The notes: generated from the letters alone by a model not told the origin. A DNA stretch of 64,000 nucleotides from Siphonodentalium dalli (GCA_032622095.1 CP136063.1:214973982-215037981); one strand, 5' to 3'; positions 33,355 through 45,963 are shown, counted from the first letter of the stretch. Made by a program: numbers and translations.

Positions 33355-34140
33355 AATAAAACACCATTTTCATTGATGGCCAGACTCGATAAACATGGTG
33401 TTCTGAAACTGGGCTGCATTTTGTAATACTTTCACTAAACATCTAACTTAAGAGCTCAGTGCTCTCAACATGAGAAGGAGAGCGAAAAAATTCCTTCCAA
33501 AGTATCTTTATTAAAAAACTCTCATCTACAGCTTTCTGGCAGAGCATCTAAACGAAATCTTTTGAAGTTTGAAAAATGCACACACTTATGTGCGAGGTTA
33601 CACAAGCCGTGTGGCTCGCACAGAGAGGAAACACTTCGCCAATTAGAGTATCGATATCAACCCACCGAGATCAAAGACCCGATTGAAGTGTGAACGGCGG
33701 GATTCTGATATGTTAACAAGGAAACAGGGACTCCTCAGTGTTAAAACACTGATATTAGAGTTAGAAATTAGTAAATTAACAAAGCTGAAAGTCATACTAA
33801 TAACCCTGCCTTGTCGGATAGCTGATTGAGGGACTGCCAATGCTTTAGGTATTTCGTTTGAGGTGAAATACAATCTATAGGTGAAATCTGTTTTTTGTGA
33901 CATTGGGAATTGGCATGAATGATTTCTCGTCCACATAAGCATTAAAACCACCATTATTCACTTCCCCCTCTCCAGATTATTTTTGCCCGCAAACAAATAT
34001 TGGCATGGGAACATATAAATGGGCTTCGTCCATCCGACTTTGAGTTTATACCAACTTTCCAGCTCTATATCTTGGTCATCGTCAGTTGGATTTTAATGAT
34101 CATCTGTCTGTCGATGAACCAAATGGGGGGGGGGGGGAAG
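33355..34140. other. No gene recognised; poly-G tract
   Basis: Unique sequence ending with 13 consecutive G at 34125-34137 directly before an E element. The 103-residue reverse ORF at 33643-33954 has no recognisable domain. Confidence 0.3.
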
Positions 34141-34556
34141 CAAGCCTTTAAATAGTGTTTCTGTCAGTTGCAAAATGAGTTCTCGAGAGGGTGAGTTTAG
34201 TGATGCTACCCTGGGCTATCATTACCAAATTCACCCTCTGGGGACCTCATTCTGCTTAGGCCTCATTTTCTGAGAAGTATCTATAATCTCAAATTAACAT
34301 TGCTTAACGTTACTTTTTCCATTCTGTTCAGTTTCTATATCCCCTAATTTGCAGAAGAATTCATAATCGAGATGACCAGTGGGTGAACTTCAATCTGATC
34401 CTTGGTCTCCCATAGCAGTTGAGGCCAAAGCAAAATGAGGTTCCCAGAGGGTGAATTTTGTGGTGAGTTTGGTGATGCTAGCCCAGTGTGGGATAGCATC
34501 ACTATATTGACCCTCTGGGGACTTTGCAAACGACAGACATGTTATCTCAAGGCTTG
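34141..34556. mobile_element. E-family hAT-type MITE, full length
   Basis: Starts CAAGCCTTTAAATAGTG and ends TTATCTCAAGGCTTG, with both hairpin modules and the central TCTATAATCTCAAATTAAC segment. G-rich sequence flanks both sides, so the target duplication is unreadable. Confidence 0.8.
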
Positions 34557-35416
34557 ATGGGGGGAAAAGAGCTGGTTACAGGAAACAACACTTTTGTTTT
34601 CGGCCTTACTTTTAATTTAATATGTTTGACACATGTTTCTCACATGTTTTTTTGAGGATTCATTTGAATAAAAGCCTGTCATCAAAATGAGTTTCATAAA
34701 AAATGCAGATGTTGTCCTGAAATAGAGACCGTATCTTAAAACATTTCTGCATAGTAGGAAATAATGTAAGTATATAATCGGAACCCTGACATTTATGAAC
34801 ATTACAAGCCGCCACTCTGGGGACGTAGTATCATCAAGATGACTCTTTAGAAGAATTTGAAACCTGACGATGGATTCTACAGAGAATTGGACTATGAAAT
34901 TTATACAAAGTCAATGCGCTAACAAGTGTACTAAAGTGAGTCTCTCGTGTATTGTTGAATTTTATTGAGCTATAATATTAATTGCCACAAAGCATTGTTT
35001 TATGATGGCTTGTATGCACTCAATTAAAACATTAGGCTAATGTCATGGTAGAGAGTGTTTGCCATTCTAATTAAAAGTTGCATTCTTTTTTCTCTGGGAG
35101 GTGACCAGACAGGGATGCAAAAGCCTGGATATAGTCTGACAGACGTTCGCAGAATGATGTCCCCGGGGGGGGTGAACAGCAGGTTAGCATCGCCAAATTC
35201 ACTCTCTGGGGAAAAAGTAACAAAACACAATGTTAATTTGAGACTATAGATACTTCCCAGAATATGAGGCCTAAGCATAAGAATATGAGGATAATTCGCA
35301 ATAATGCGCATTTGGCACCAAAATAGTTAAGTCAAGTAGCCCGTAGGTGGTTGAGCCCCTACTCCAGTCATCAATTTTATCAGATTGAAGATTCCTTTCA
35401 GGTGTCTATGGTTTAA
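34557..35416. other. Unique sequence with an E fragment
   Basis: Positions 35125-35285 match part of E (AAGCCTGGATATAGTCTGAC, TTAATTTGAGACTATAG) with the left hairpin reduced. The rest is unassigned. Confidence 0.4.
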
Positions 35417-38047
35417 CCCTTTCAGTGCCAGGTCCGATTTTTGTATCAACCCATATACCCTGTGCCAATGCATGCTCTTATATATGCGAGTCGACCATAG
35501 GTCGCCTCGAATATATAAGAGAATGCATTGGCCTAACAATTTTTCATCATTTGTTATTATTTTTTACAATTTTTTACAATTTTAATAATTTTTCCTTATA
35601 TTCTTTAAAGGAATACGGTCCTGAAAAAACAATATTATTTTCTTTCAATATACCGATAATATATATATAAAATGTCCATTGGGCGCATATAATCTAATAT
35701 TCGGCCGCCAATCGTTATTTTTATAACGATTAAAAAAAATTCCGAAGTTAGCCGAAGATTTTGTTGTAGACGAAGTCACGTGATCATCAGCCCGATCACG
35801 GGATTGTCACATGTAAACAGAAGCATAGCACGTGATCGATCACGTGACAACGCATAGATACGCGACGGCGGTATTTTAAGTTTGCATGTAGTCGATCGCG
35901 GCCTTTGAAGATTGTCGCGTTATCACACTGCGAATGCAAAACTTCGCCGAAAACATCGCCTTTCTCGTAATTAAATGTCTTTATCGTGTTATTATTACTA
36001 TTATTATATGTATCGCGATGTGTTGTTACTATAAAGCCATGCCCGTATATTATTCAGTTTTGCGCGCATTTATCTATATAAACGCGTGCTCGTGTTTATA
36101 TATATTTTTTCGTTACCGGAATAGTCCAAGTTATATTATATATGCATATCAAGATTGCATATATACGCGAAGACTTGCACAGTTATTAGGCAATTATCAT
36201 CTCGTAAACATTCCAATTTCCAGATGCCATTAGTCGTGTGTCAATAAAGAGCGTGTCGTTTTAATTTATCGTAACGCGGTAAAACAACACAAAATTGGTT
36301 TATTGCTGTCGGATTTAATCAATTATAATCAAGTCATTCATTACCAATATGATATGATAAGTTCATTTTTCCTTGGTTATGAATCATGTATATATTTGGG
36401 CAATATGGTGTTTATATATATTTCGGAATATTGCTTCCCCCACCCCAAAACAATCTAGCCGACTGTCACTGATGGAAATTCACTGCATCTCTATGCATGG
36501 TTATTGGCCTATAAAATTAGCACTCTAGCGATGCGGTCTATTGAATATCCAGGTCATAAATCGACCTCTATGTGTCATTTACGCATAACAATAGGGTTAT
36601 AATATATATAAATGTTCGCCGTGGTTCGTTTAAACATCCAATCATATATAACACTTTTTGAAGGAGGGATAATAATCCGGTTTAATAGGGAATCACATAT
36701 TCAAGTGCTCTTTATTCGCAATATATCGTAATAGTGAACGCTCTTTATTGCGTCAAGGTAAAGGGACTCGACTTAGAACAGTTGTTCTAGTGATTGTTTA
36801 CTGATTACAACAATACAGGTCAATACATGTACATGAACTTCCGATATGCATGCTTTATATATCCTTCCATCATTGTCATAGCAATTTCCGCTTTATTAAA
36901 CTCTTTTTATTCGTACCATATTAGGAAAACTCTTAACATGGAACGCTCTTTATTGAGCCATGGTGAAGGAAATGGGGACTCGACTTAGAATAGTTGTCAT
37001 CGTGAATTATTCATCAACATACTCACCACTTTAACTGCAATTGTATGTATTCGTAACCATGACTGACTAGTCAAATTAAATGCTCTTTATTTGGTATATG
37101 TAATCAGTTTCTGATTTTGCGCAACGGGTTTCCCACAGAAATCCTGCCAAATGTCACGTAAACGAACATCGTTTGGAAATGAATACAGCATATGCCTAAC
37201 TGAGAGTCACTAGAATGAATGAATGATTGTAAATACGGGACACTCGGGGCATATATACGGAAAATTAAAACAACATCGCGAACACGCACCCGAATAAAGT
37301 TCACATGCCGGCTCGTGTTATTATAAGCTTTATACGAAAGTGTTATCTATCCCGCTCAATCGTCCCTCTATATTTTTTGTCAAAACAATACCGTAACTTT
37401 CCAAACAGCACTTAAGACAAATCACAAGTGAAGATAACTCACCGCGCAATGACAATTCACCATGTGTACACAATGCTATTGATATGCCCCGCAGTAATTC
37501 CATTACACTCACGCGTTGATGTCGATTCCGGATTTTCCATCGCCATATAGGTAGACATAATTAACTCCGACTCCGATTCCCTGTTTTTAATTAGTTTACC
37601 TCGCTTGACGTCATGCGAGGTTTTGCGACGGAGATAGCCGACAACCGGTGGTGGTATTATTTATTTATTTCTCGGCTTATTTATTACGCGATTTTTATGG
37701 GACTTGGATCATTGTGATCACAATAGGGGTGGCTTTCCGATAGAGTTTTGTTGTTTCATGAGGATAGTAATCCTTTAACAGACTTATTTTGTAGGTTTAG
37801 TGCCAGGGAATCTTACGTTTTTCATGGGCATCGAAATGATTACTATGAATACTTGGTGATAGTTTTGAGTTATAACATGCCCCTAAGGTTTTATCCAGTT
37901 TGTTTTTAAATTCGCTATAGCATGCTTAAGCATACCCAAAATAAATTCAACCCACAAAAATCTATAAAAAAAAAATTAAAAAAATTTGGATCGATTTTAC
38001 AGACCGTAAATTAGGGCCGATGAGATCGGCCCCTGGCACTGAAAGGG
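35417..38047. mobile_element. A-family MITE carrying a 2.2-kb insertion
   Basis: TTAA lies at 35413-35416 and 38048-38051. The ends are CCCTTTCAGTGCCAGG and CCTGGCACTGAAAGGG. The A interior word ATATTCTTTAACAGACTTA (as at 10035-10053) is split at its TTAA. The right TTAA is shared with an adjacent F element, so A entered the target site of F. Confidence 0.85.
35609..37774. mobile_element. Kolobok-like element inside A
   Basis: TTAA lies at 35605-35608 and 37775-37778. The imperfect inverted ends are AGGAATACGGTCCTGA and the complement of AGGATTACTATCCTCA. RGG ends with TTAA fit Kolobok. Base use differs from the surroundings, with more CG words (TCGATCGCGG, CACGTGATCG). Internal words ACGCTCTTTATT and GGGACTCGACTTAGAA recur near 36735-36780 and 36945-36990. 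The 99-residue ORF at 35934-36233 is hydrophobic and not a recognisable transposase. Confidence 0.65.
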
Positions 38048-38051
38048 TTAA

Positions 38052-38196
38052 CCATTACTATACTAAATGGATTCTTCCACCAAGTTAAAAAAGTGTACAT
38101 TGGAATGGTCTATTATTGAAATGGAGTCCTGTTTGTTATCTTAACATTTCCAAAGGGAACTAAACGTCAATGAGTATATATATAGCATAGAAAGTG
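38052..38196. mobile_element. F-family MITE, short
   Basis: TTAA lies at 38048-38051 (shared with the A element) and 38197-38200. Left end CCATTACTATACTAAATGG, right end TATATAGCATAGAAAGTG. The central facing repeats are reduced. Confidence 0.75.
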
Positions 38197-38211
38197 TTAA
38201 ATGGTGGTTAA

Positions 38212-38445
38212 TCTTTTCATGACTTGAGCTTCCTGAAATTTTGCAAAACGCTGTTACAATACATTCTCATATATGCGAGTCTACCATAGCAAGCCTCGCA
38301 TATGCAAGAGAATGTATTGGCCTAACAATATTTACATTGACATTATCAGGCCAGTGAATTCACTATGAGAGACTCGCATATATAAGATAATGCACTGATG
38401 CAGGATCTTTAATGCTGCACCAGCGCAGCTCCCGTCATGAAAGGG
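38212..38445. mobile_element. C-family MITE
   Basis: TTAA at 38208-38211 and TTGA at 38446-38449. The ends are TCTTTTCATGACTTGAGC and GCTCCCGTCATGAAAGGG. The first hairpin is complete and the second is half-deleted. Confidence 0.8.
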
Positions 38446-38449
38446 TTGA

Positions 38450-39205
38450 ATGTCATACTAAATTGGCAAGCTCGGGTCAGCACCTAACTGATTAGTACAA
38501 AAAGATATTTTTAATTAAACATTTCAAATATTCGAAAATATCAGCTCAATGGAAAATTACACCAGGACGCACATAATTGTCTTTATAACAAGTTAACGCA
38601 GTCCAAATGGTTTGTGGGTAAATCTAGTACAAACTCCTGTGAACCGAATGCCACAAGAATTATAAGTGCTTAAAATGCTAAACGGAAAATTAGTTGGATA
38701 GCGGAGTAGAAAGTAAAGAAATTCCAAGTGATGTTTATATCCGCATGATCAAGGCTCCATAAAAATATTACAAAACTGTCAGATCCTTTGAAAAAGGGTT
38801 TTAGTGTCGGGATACATTTCTCGAGGGTACTAGTCTATGGTGGGTATCCCCAGTCGCAGAATAAATGCTCCTGCACGAAGAGACACAGACAAGATTAAAA
38901 CTCACTGACATTTATAGAAGGCAGCCTTTGTTTATGGTCCATAAAAGCTGTTTTGAATCTATAAGTTTTATATTTGTTCTAATGAAGAACAAAGAGCCGA
39001 ATGAGATGATAAATATTCAGCCATTTGTTTTATGTTGATGAAGTTAACGATGTAATACTGATCACACAGCTGGGGTAATCGAGCCAATTCCACAAGTGAC
39101 AGGGTATTCAGACCATTGCACTCAGCGACCACAAAAGCATGTGCTGCCGTGTTGAGGGTTTGACCCCCCCCCCCACCTCCACACCCTGAATCCTGAATAC
39201 CAGTT
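38450..39205. other. No gene recognised
   Basis: Unique sequence with a run of C at about 39166-39174. The 95-residue reverse ORF at 38968-39255 owes its glycine run to that tract and is not convincing. Confidence 0.3.
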
Positions 39206-39475
39206 AACCTGTTTATACTAAATTGATTCTCCCATTCAGGTATAATAGTATACATTGGAATGATCTATTATTCATTTGGAGGGATGTTCAGGTAAAAAAA
39301 AAAGCAGACTTCAGACAGAAAAACAGATACCACAAGAGCAGAATTGGAGGGGTGTTCAGGAAAAATGAGATGATGACGGTATGACGAAAATATAAATCAA
39401 GAACAGAAGTACTCATATTCTTTGGTGGGAAATGTTCAGATAATATTCTAGTTCAACAAATTACCTAGCGTCATA
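39206..39475. mobile_element. F-family element, degraded
   Basis: Left part TTTATACTAAATTGATTC and TATTATTCATTTGGAGGG; right part TGGTGGGAAATGTTCAGATAA. The GGGGTGTTCAGG word is duplicated internally, and the right terminus is missing. Confidence 0.6.
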
Positions 39476-40597
39476 CTGTTTGTATTTGAAGTTAGCCATC
39501 AAAGACGAAATTAAAATATAGAAGTGGTCTGCCAATTTTTCTCAGTTTCCATCCTTGTCGCTTCGGAATTTACTATCATTATTTCGGATTTCCAGATCAT
39601 ATCTTCAGTTTATTGGGTTATTTTCAAGTTTGATATGATGATAAAGATGAATACATATGCAGACATAGGTCAAATTAAAATCTGGGTTCGTTCTGTTATA
39701 TTTTGTCATGATTTTGCTCCTTTTTATCTCATGCGACCATCATCAGAACATTGGTTTAGTAATAGTATTCAAATACAGAACATAACTTTGAGTCATAATG
39801 CACTCCGAATGGCAGCTTATATTTTTATTCCTTTAAAAGAAGACGAGATATTGCCGATTCAAAAACATGGCGGGATTTGTAGGTATAACAATGATGAATG
39901 TTCTGTGTAGTTTAAAGTTGTATGGAGCACCACTCTTCAATTAATCACAAATCTATGAAGAACCTTGATCTCTCGTTTTGTTTCCATTTGAAGTCGGCCG
40001 TCAAAGACGCAGGCTTTATAGCTGCTAGGCTAACGGAAGTTGATTCCGATTGAGTCTTGTGATATTCTAGACATTTCAATCTATTATTTGAAGCATTGAG
40101 AATTTTGATGGGTTACAATGAGAAATGGACGATTTAATGGTTGGCGTTGTTAGTCTTATGGGCAAATTATGCACAGTATGATAATGTCAAAATGTGAAAT
40201 ATATACATCATACAGATCAATATATACGTTCAGTGTTGAAAGTCGTAGATCAATATAAGAATTTCTTTTATCTTAGCTTCTTGTCGATAAGTCTGAGAAG
40301 AAATATTTATATAAAACTCAAACCTTAACCCCACCCTGTTCCAATTAGCATAGGTGACATCAAAAAGAAATGGAAGCTCCTGCGAGGAATAATTGTGGAA
40401 TTTTTGCATCGTTAATTAGGTCCGTTTGGGATATAAATGCAAATTGGTCAATGAAGATATACTAAAAAATGTAAATGGTGTTGATATAAATTGAGTTTGG
40501 AATACTAAGATAAGTGTTTTTACTCTGGTGTTTCTGTGTCAACTTGATTATTGCTAATGTTGGTCTACTTAAACCATTGGGAAAAAAAAGATAATGC
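39476..40597. other. No gene recognised
   Basis: The 128-residue ORF at 39524-39910 was considered. Its DNA (GTCATGATTTTGCTCC, TTTTATCTCATGCG) resembles the GATAAC/GACTTA-type repeat at 51622-52010, so it is probably repeat-derived. The word GGTCTACTTAAACCATTGGG at 40562 is found inverted near 30905-30940. Confidence 0.3.
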
Positions 40598-40601
40598 TTA
40601 A

Positions 40602-41085
40602 CCCATTCAATACGGGAGCTGTGCTGGTGGAGCTTTAAAGATCCTGTTCCAGTGTATTCTCTTATATATGCGAGTGTCCCATAGGGGGCATCACATATTA
40701 TGGGAGAATCACATATATAAGAGAATGCACTGGCTTACAAGATCATGGTTAATATTGTTCGACCAATGTATTCTATTATATATGCGAGGCAACTTAGACC
40801 ATTGGAAAACAAATAATGCTTAACCCTTCCAATACAGGAGCTTTGCTGGTGCAGCATTAAAGATCCTGTGCCATTGTATTCTCTTGTATATGCGAGTGTC
40901 CCATAGGGAGCATCACATATTATGGGAGAATCGCATATATAAGAGAATGCACTGGCTTACAAGATCATGGTAAATATTGTTAGGCCAATGAATTCTATTA
41001 TATGCGAGGCTCCCTATGCGAGACTCTCAAATATAACAGAATCATTGGCAGAGGGGTTTTCACAAAAGCTCCAGTCACGGAAGGT
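40602..41085. mobile_element. Two C-family MITE copies in tandem
   Basis: The first starts after TTAA at 40598-40601. A second full copy starts after TTAA at 40820-40823 and ends at TTAA 41086-41089. About 25 bp of flank (ACCATTGG and AATAATGCTTAACCC) is repeated before each, so this is a tandem duplication of flank plus element, not two independent insertions. Confidence 0.75.
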
Positions 41086-41089
41086 TTAA

Positions 41090-41466
41090 CCCTTTACCCA
41101 ACAAACCGGCCAAAACCGGCCAAATAAAGATTCAACAGCCTAAAATATCTTCAGTCTGTCTCAATAGAACCATACAAATATGGATATCATTGGAACTGGC
41201 TCCTTGACCACATTGTGATAGTTACAGTTATGCCCTGTGCCAATGCATTCTCTTATATATGCGAGTCGACCATAGGTCGCCTCGCATATATAAGAGAATG
41301 CATTGGCCTAAAACACTTTTTACCATTTTTTGTTACATTCTTTAACAATTTTATAATTTTTAATGTGTTAAGCCTATGCATTCTCTTATATATGCGAGGC
41401 GACCTATGGTCGACTCGCATATATAAGAGAATGCATTGGCACAGGGCCCTTCTGTTGGGTAAAGGT
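41090..41466. mobile_element. B-family MITE abutting C
   Basis: TTAA lies at 41086-41089 (also the right flank of C) and 41467-41470. The ends are CCCTTTACCCAACAAACC and TTCTGTTGGGTAAAGG. Both shared hairpins are present in opposite orientations. Confidence 0.9.
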
Positions 41467-41634
41467 TTAAAGGCCCATGACGGTTATAAATTTCAAATTT
41501 TACCTTGTAATTCTGAGTAATGTTTGCTTTTATCATGTTCTTGGGGTTCAAAATATGTCAATAAATAAATAAGATACTTTTGTATGTACATGTACTGTAT
41601 AAACCTCTGGAAGAATGAATAAATTCATAGTAAC

Positions 41635-42308
41635 CCCTTTCTGTACTAAATGGATTCTCCCACTCAATTATAAAGAATACATTGGAATTGTCTATTATTC
41701 ATTTGGATTCATGTCCAGGTAATACACGAGCAGAATAAGTCATATTCAATCGTGGTAATAATAAGTTCAACAAACGACCACTGGTTGTGTTGTTTCTTAT
41801 TATCAAGCCTGAGTTTAATGTGCCTGTCATTTGCAGAATGAGGTCCCCAGAGGGTGAATTTAGTGATGCTATCCCACATAGCAGGCTAGCATCACCAAAT
41901 TCACACACTCTGGGGACCTCATTCTGCATGGCCTCATCTGCTATGGGAGATATAGACTCAGATTGAAGTTCCCAAATGGTGAATATTGTGATGTACACCC
42001 ATTGGGAACCTTGATTATGCAATGTGTCGTCTGCCAATTTGGGAATATAGAGAAACTAAACTAAAAAAGAAATATATGTGATGAAATTTGATAATAAAGA
42101 AACTTTCCAGAGAAGACGAGGCCTAAGCAGAATGAGGTCCCCAGAGGGTGAATTTAGTGATGCTAGCCCGCTATGCAGGATGGCGTCACTAAATTCACCC
42201 TCTGGGACCTTATTCTGCAAATGACAGGCACACTAAACTCAGGCTTACTTATTATCTGCAGATTTCCTATGGGAACTACTCATCAATGGGTGTTTAGTAT
42301 AGAAATGG
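41635..42308. mobile_element. F-family element with E insertion
   Basis: Left end CCCTTTCTGTACTAAATGG (flank mutated), right end GTTTAGTATAGAAATGG with TTAA at 42309-42312. The F word GAACTTATTATCTGAACA is the insertion site of E, and other F copies keep it uninterrupted. Confidence 0.8.
41804..42247. mobile_element. E-family hAT-type MITE, full length, inside F
   Basis: The ends are CAAGCCTGAGTTTAATG and CACTAAACTCAGGCTTA. CTTATTAT flanks it exactly (41796-41803, 42248-42255). The 444-bp copy carries both hairpin modules and the central segment, making it the best full-length E model. Confidence 0.9.
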
Positions 42309-42458
42309 TTAATGACTGGTTTAGAAATAAAAAACGGGCCGTTTTTCTTCCAACCATCTTTGCTAATAGCAATTCAAAAGATCTGAGCCAATTATGACAA
42401 ACAAAACCTGTTGTTCTGGGCTAAATACTGATGAGTTCAGTTGGAAATCTTTCATGTA

Positions 42459-42644
42459 CAGTAATGCCCTAAATAATCGACTTCTTAACCAGAATTATAG
42501 GTAACTTTTCAGGATTTAGTCAGAAATATAGCTCTCAGTGAGAGCTTTCCGATGAATGGCAACAAGCCATATTTCCCACTAAATCCTGAAAAATTACCCA
42601 TAATTCTGCTGTGGTTAAGGAGTCGATTATTTCGAGCATTACTG
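42459..42644. mobile_element. D-family foldback
   Basis: TA lies at 42457-42458 and 42645-42646. The left arm has two small deletions. The right arm is complete to GAGCATTACTG. Confidence 0.85.
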
Positions 42645-43411
42645 TATGTATGTTTGATGTCCCACCTTCAACAGACTCTGAGATCATGTGATCACTAAAG
42701 TTGATTTAAAATTCATCTTACACGATGATAACTAAATTTGAGGTCTTGTGATCGCTCCTTCCATCTCTACACTTTTACCTTTGTTCTTTTGATTGAAGGT
42801 TTAACTGTTGGACCCGGTTACCTGAGTTATTTTCAGACCACTAAATTTAATTAAATGTACAGTATATAGTCATACTTTTCTTTGCGCTGCATCACTTTGC
42901 TCTGCACACATGAGAGCTAAACCACAGGACCCACCAACATTGAAGCATTTTAGCTTTTCAATTTAACAAGGCTTGACACAGTCTGTTAAATATTTCAAGA
43001 TTTTCTGAATTGCTGTGAATGACATCGATTAATTATTTATATGATTAATATTGCTATAGTTGATTAAATATTGATCTTATAGCATGATGATATCAAAATT
43101 AGCCTTCCCGACAGAATTTAAGGCCATGTGATCATTCCTTCCAACCATACACTTTTACCTTTTATCTTGGTGATTGAAGCCTTACCTGTCGAACCCGGTT
43201 CCCTGAGTTTACCTGGGTTATTTTCAGACAGAAATCTAATTATATGTTCAGTATATAGTCAAACTGTTCCTAACACAGCATCAGTTTGTTTTGCCAACAT
43301 TGTGGCACTGTAGCAAGAGGATTTGACTAGAATTTTATAGAACTGTTCAATGTCCAATATTCTCGCAATTTCCCTGGCCGCCAACACTGCATGATCACCT
43401 TCTGCAGTTAA

Positions 43412-44161
43412 AATCAGGCCTGAAAATAGCAGGCTAGCATCACTAAATTCACCTTCAGGGGACCTCATTCTGATTAGGCCCATCTTCTCTGGAAAGTATC
43501 TTTATTATCAATTTAACAAGTTTTTGCATAATCAAAATCTTCACAAACTTCACATCTGCAAACTTAAATCTGAGTCTGGGTCTCCCATAGCAGATGAGGC
43601 CATGCAGATTGAGGTCCCCAGAGGATGCATTTGGTGATGATAGTCTGTTGTTAAGGGTAGCATCACTAAATTCATCTTCTGGGGACCTCATTCTGATTAG
43701 GTCTCATCTCGGGGGAAAGTATCTTTATTATCAAATTGACAATTTTTTAGTTTATTTAGAAACTTCTTCAGAAAGTTTCTTTTTCTTTTATAGTTTAGTT
43801 TATCTTTATCCCCAAATTGGCAGATGACACAATGCATATTTAAATAATAATAAAGTGCTTTAAGATAAAGTAAAACATCATCATTCGCTAATTGACATTT
43901 GTGGGTTATTGTAGCTTTTTTTGCACAATTTATTGAAAAACACAATGCATAATCGAGGTGCCTAATGGGTGTACATCACAATCGTCACCATCTGGGAACT
44001 TAAATCTGAATCTAGGTCTCCCACAGCAGATGAGGCCATGCAGAATGAGGTCCCAGATGATGAATATGGTGACACTATAGCTCACTGTGCAGCGTAACGT
44101 CACTAAATTCACCCTCTGGGGACCTCATTCTGCAAATGTCCGGCACCATAATTTCAGGCAT
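43412..44161. mobile_element. E-family dimer
   Basis: Two successive E-like bodies, each with GGTCTCCCAYAGCAGATGAGGCC and hairpins around TAGCATCACTAAATTCA. They are more diverged from the other E copies (GCATTTGGTGATGATAG). Termini near 43412 and 44161 are weak. Confidence 0.6.
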
Positions 44162-44210
44162 GGTTTAAATTATAAAGCTGATTTAATGTTGATCTTATTG
44201 CACGATGATA

Positions 44211-44421
44211 CAGTAATGCCCTAAGTAATCAACTCCTTAACCACAGCAGAATTATGGGTAACTTTTCAGGATTTAGTCGGAAATATGGCTTGTTGCCATT
44301 CATCGGAAAGCTCTCCGAGAGCTTTCCTATGAATGGCAACAAGCCATATTTCCGACTAAATCCTGAAAAGTTACCCATAATTCTGCTGTGGTTAAGGAGT
44401 CGATTATTTAGGGCATTACTG
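44211..44421. mobile_element. D-family foldback flanked by 34-bp direct repeats
   Basis: Starts CAGTAATGCCCTAAGTAATC after TA at 44209-44210 and ends GGGCATTACTG at 44421. Its flanks 44177-44210 and 44424-44457 are 34-bp direct repeats (31 identical), far beyond a TA duplication. The immediate right TA is missing. Confidence 0.85.
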
Positions 44422-44600
44422 AGGCTGATTTAATGTTGATCTTATTACAGGATGATAGCTAAATTAAATGACCTTGTGGTCATGTGATCATTCCTTCCAA
44501 CCATACACTTTTCCATTGTTCTGGTGATTGAAGCCTTACCTGTTGAACCTGGTTACTTGAGTTTACCTGAGTTATTTTCAGACAGCAGATAGCTACCATT

Positions 44601-45604
44601 AAATTTAACTGGGACTTAATGAGTATTCCGCTGCAGTTGAATTGCATTGTACTAAACTCACTTAGTGTAAAATAAACATGTTAAACGTAATGTTTACACA
44701 TATCACTCTGTGGCTCTAATGTATGGGATACACATAACTGCCAGTTCAGATCTATTCATTATAAAACTGTTTGACTCCATGGTTTTCTTCTTTAAACTCA
44801 GAATCTTGTTAACTTTCCTCTCAAAAACTCATATTTAGAATGCTTTGGAATTCTCTTTGCCAGAAATATTGAATTTTGTACTCATTTTTGAGTGATGGAT
44901 TTTTAGTTCTAGTCATTTGTTTAAACATTAAACTGACATGTTCGCCCTTGGCTCACCTTGGCTGTGTGTGGTTTAGGTGTGCACAATTAGGATGATTTCG
45001 GGTAGGGTTTCTGCCTTTAACCCTGCCATGACATGAGCCAAACTCCATGCAGGGTTTACCTCCCTTGATGACTCGGTAAGACCGCTGCTACCGGTGACAT
45101 TTTACCCACATTTGGTGGACTTTCGCGATATTATGATATATACTAAGCGAACAGAGCAACATGCTGCCCTTGTTAAGCACACAAAATATCGAACAAAATT
45201 TATATAAATTTTGAACCTTAAGTTTGAAAGTCCCACTAAAACTAAAGAACTATATTTTGAAAAGGTGTGATTCAGTTCTCCGATTATTTTATCAGCACAA
45301 AAGTCTAAACGCATGTGTACGAAATTTTCGCAACTCGCACGGCAAGTCAAACACAAGAGTTTCTAATTTGCTGAAATTCTAACGAGTAGCTTGCGAAAAT
45401 CGTCAACAAAACTACCGCTCTGATTTTCCATTCTGTCATTATGTTTTAGTGCAGGAATTGTTCTCAAAGCACATAGAAAATTTGACTTTGAAGCGACCGG
45501 GTTTCGCCATTTTTGTTGGGAAAACCCCATGCTATATATAGAAACACAGACTAGTACCTAGCCAGTGACAGTCAGAAAGGAAGTATGACTGGTGCGCTCT
45601 GGTA
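44601..45604. other. No gene recognised
   Basis: Unique sequence. The 84-residue reverse ORF at 45102-45356 has no family resemblance. Nothing else is assignable. Confidence 0.3.
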
Positions 45605-45963
45605 TTGATTGGACATGAGCTTCCTGAAATTTTACGAAAACCCTGTACCAATACATTCTCTAATATATGCGAGTCTCCCATAGGGAGCGTCATATATAAG
45701 AGAATACATTGGACTAATAATATTTACCTTGACCTTGTAAGCCAGGGAATTCTCATGGGAGACTCACATATATAAGAGAATGCACTGGCACATGATCTTT
45801 AATGTTGCACCAGTGTGGTTCCCGCCATGATAGCGCTGACAAATGACTATTCAAGGCCTGGAAAATATATATGTGAGTCTCCCTATGGAAGACTCGCATA
45901 TATAAGAGAATTCATTGGTACAGGGTTTTTGCAAAATTTCTTGAAGCTCCATTCATGTAAGGG
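45605..45963. mobile_element. C-family MITE with extra hairpin
   Basis: The right TTAA is at 45964-45967. The left end (TGATTGGACATGAGC) is mutated. A complete C body ends with CCCGCCATGATAGCG near 45836 and is followed by another right-half with its own hairpin, so two copies are fused. Confidence 0.65.

Larger units (their letters stand above)
42670..44600. repeat. Dispersed ~200-bp direct repeat J (three copies)
   Basis: Similar segments at about 42670-42870, 43075-43265 and 44440-44600 share CATACACTTTTACC, GGTGATTGAAGCCTTACCTG and GAGTTATTTTCAGACA. Copies 2 and 3 are separated by E and D insertions. They look like an old local triplication. Confidence 0.65.

Noticed and set aside
35934-36233. 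99-residue hydrophobic ORF in the Kolobok-like element
   Set aside because: No transposase or THAP motif, AT-driven hydrophobicity, and no matching neighbours in frame.
39524-39910. 128-residue ORF
   Set aside because: Underlying DNA resembles a dispersed repeat (TCATGATTTTGCTCC words); no domain or splice context.
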